6,592 nucleotides of DNA from positions 1 through 6,592 of the forward strand of contig JAQXMG010000086.1 of the NCBI GenBank assembly GCA_029012525.1, in the 5' to 3' direction. The notes beneath the pieces were generated by a model that was not told the DNA's origin, did not search any database, and was given only the letters and a program-made list of their open reading frames with translations. Source of the stretch: a bacterium (GTDB lineage Bacteria > Bacillota_I > Bacilli_A > RF39 > UBA660). Below, in pieces: positions 5,674-6,592 of the stretch. The position numbers and the translations under genes were made by a program. Each line of letters starts with the position of its first letter. Within the stretch, counting starts at the first letter, position 1.

Positions 5674-6592
5674 AACTTAAATTATCCATAGTTTTTACTA
5701 TCTCATCCATTTTATTTTTAAATAGGTGAGAATAGGTATTTAATGTTTCATCAATCTTAGCATGACCTAGGTATTTTGCAACGATCATTATGCTTGCACC
5801 GTTATTTATCAAAACTGAAGCACATGAGTGTCTAAAGTCATGGATTCTTATTTGTTTAACACCAGATTCTTGAGTATATTTATTTTTCTGATGTCTTAAT
5901 ATATGAGCTGATAAAGGTTCTTTATCTCCGAATACAAACCATTTTTGATTAAAACCATATTGTTTTTTATCTCTTAAATAGAGTTCATGTAGATCTTTCA
6001 TAACTCTTTCTGGAACTGGTAATGTTCTAACACTGGTTCTAGTTTTGGGAGTGGTAACATAACATTTGCCTCCTTCACCTTCTTGAACGACATTTTTAAC
6101 CACCGAGAGCTCTCTATTAAAGAAATCTATATTATCCCAGCTTAGACCTCTTAATTCACCTCTACGAAGGCCACAAAAGTATAATACTTCAAATAATGCT
6201 TTCCATTTAATATCATCTATTACTGATAAGAATTGTTTAAATTCTTCCCATGTATAGAATTGCATTTCTTTTGGTGGTCTGTTTGGGTTACTAAACTTTT
6301 CCATTTTGTTATAAATAGAAGTGAAGTTAAAATCATGCCACTTAGTTCCATAGTTAAGAATAGTTTTTAATAACTTATAATATCCATTCTTAGTTTTATC
6401 GGCTAGATCTAATGCACCGACTCTTTTTCTCCAAGCAATATAGTGTTCTAACTTAATATCTTTAATCTTTAGTTCATAGAATTCACTTAATTCTTTAATA
6501 TTAACTCTATATGTTCTTAAAGTGGATGTTTTAACTTTATCCTTTTTATACTCATAAAATTCTTCATAGAGTTGTTTAAATGTCATTCCAGT
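5672..6592 (-). CDS. Tyrosine recombinase/phage-type integrase, N-terminus beyond window
   Basis: This is a site-specific recombinase of a prophage or integrative element. About 306 residues are visible. Numbering from the Met at 6586, residues 1-95 resemble the core-binding SAM-like domain (opens TFKQLYEEFYEYKKDK) and 105-300 form the catalytic domain. All catalytic residues are present: Arg141 (GLRRGE), Lys181 (TPKTRTS), His249 and Arg252 (HDFRH), His275 (LGH) and the nucleophile Tyr285 (NTYSH). The Met at 6586 is not a convincing start: the frame stays open to the edge (codons ACT GGA before it), no ribosome-binding site can be seen, and such integrases normally have an arm-binding domain before this point. 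It is transcribed toward recG, which fits an attachment site in the gap below 5672. The stop TAA overlaps the shared terminator. It appears intact over the visible part. Confidence 0.95.
   Translation of the reverse strand, partial: TGMTFKQLYEEFYEYKKDKVKTSTLRTYRVNIKELSEFYELKIKDIKLEHYIAWRKRVGALDLADKTKNGYYKLLKTILNYGTKWHDFNFTSIYNKMEKFSNPNRPPKEMQFYTWEEFKQFLSVIDDIKWKALFEVLYFCGLRRGELRGLSWDNIDFFNRELSVVKNVVQEGEGGKCYVTTPKTRTSVRTLPVPERVMKDLHELYLRDKKQYGFNQKWFVFGDKEPLSAHILRHQKNKYTQESGVKQIRIHDFRHSCASVLINNGASIMIVAKYLGHAKIDETLNTYSHLFKNKMDEIVKTMDNLS

Noticed and set aside
6584..6586. ATG at 6586 as the true integrase start
   Set aside because: The frame remains open to the window edge, and the family normally has an arm-binding domain before this point, so this is more likely an internal Met.

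Overview
The window is strongly AT-rich and uses the standard code: tryptophans in three proteins are TGG and every complete gene ends in TAA. Ribosome-binding sites are of the GGAG type and promoters are of the TTGACA/TATAAT type. Together with a Lys/Asn/Ile-rich proteome, a RecG and a secreted protein with cadherin-like beta-sandwich repeats, this suggests a low-GC Bacillota, plausibly an uncultured gut lineage of the Erysipelotrichales/RF39 type. The class is an inference; no rRNA or other strong marker is present.

Layout on the + strand: (1) bases 3-179 hold the 3' end of a gene, followed after 15 bases by a complete 360-residue protein (195-1277) with a zinc-metallopeptidase HELTH motif in an M3/PepF-like context. 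The C-termini of the two proteins are visibly related, so this looks like a tandem array of paralogous short peptidases, closed by a terminator. (2) The 1312-1557 gap holds a minus-strand promoter and a ~105-nt structured RNA ending in its own terminator, set back to back with a plus-strand promoter. (3) Bases 1558-3279 encode a surface protein: signal peptide, cohesin-like N-terminal domain, four cadherin-like repeats, one membrane helix and a short cytoplasmic tail, followed by a terminator. (4) Bases 3419-5416 encode RecG with its own extended -10 promoter and a probable TTG start. (5) The gap 5417-5671 holds a near-consensus promoter, a ~100-nt structured RNA on the + strand, a 12-bp tandem repeat and a probably bidirectional terminator. 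(6) Bases 5672-6592 hold, on the minus strand, most of a tyrosine integrase whose N-terminus runs off the window.

The genes do not form one pathway. recG and the surface protein are separate units. The integrase, transcribed toward the recG end, suggests that a prophage or integrative element starts here with an attachment site in the gap after recG. The most interesting material is in the two gaps. Each encodes what looks like an independent small RNA of about 100 nt with the same plan: strong promoter, two 5' hairpins, an unpaired C-rich linker and a terminator hairpin. The two share little sequence beyond the C-rich element. Neither matches an RNA family I can name with confidence.
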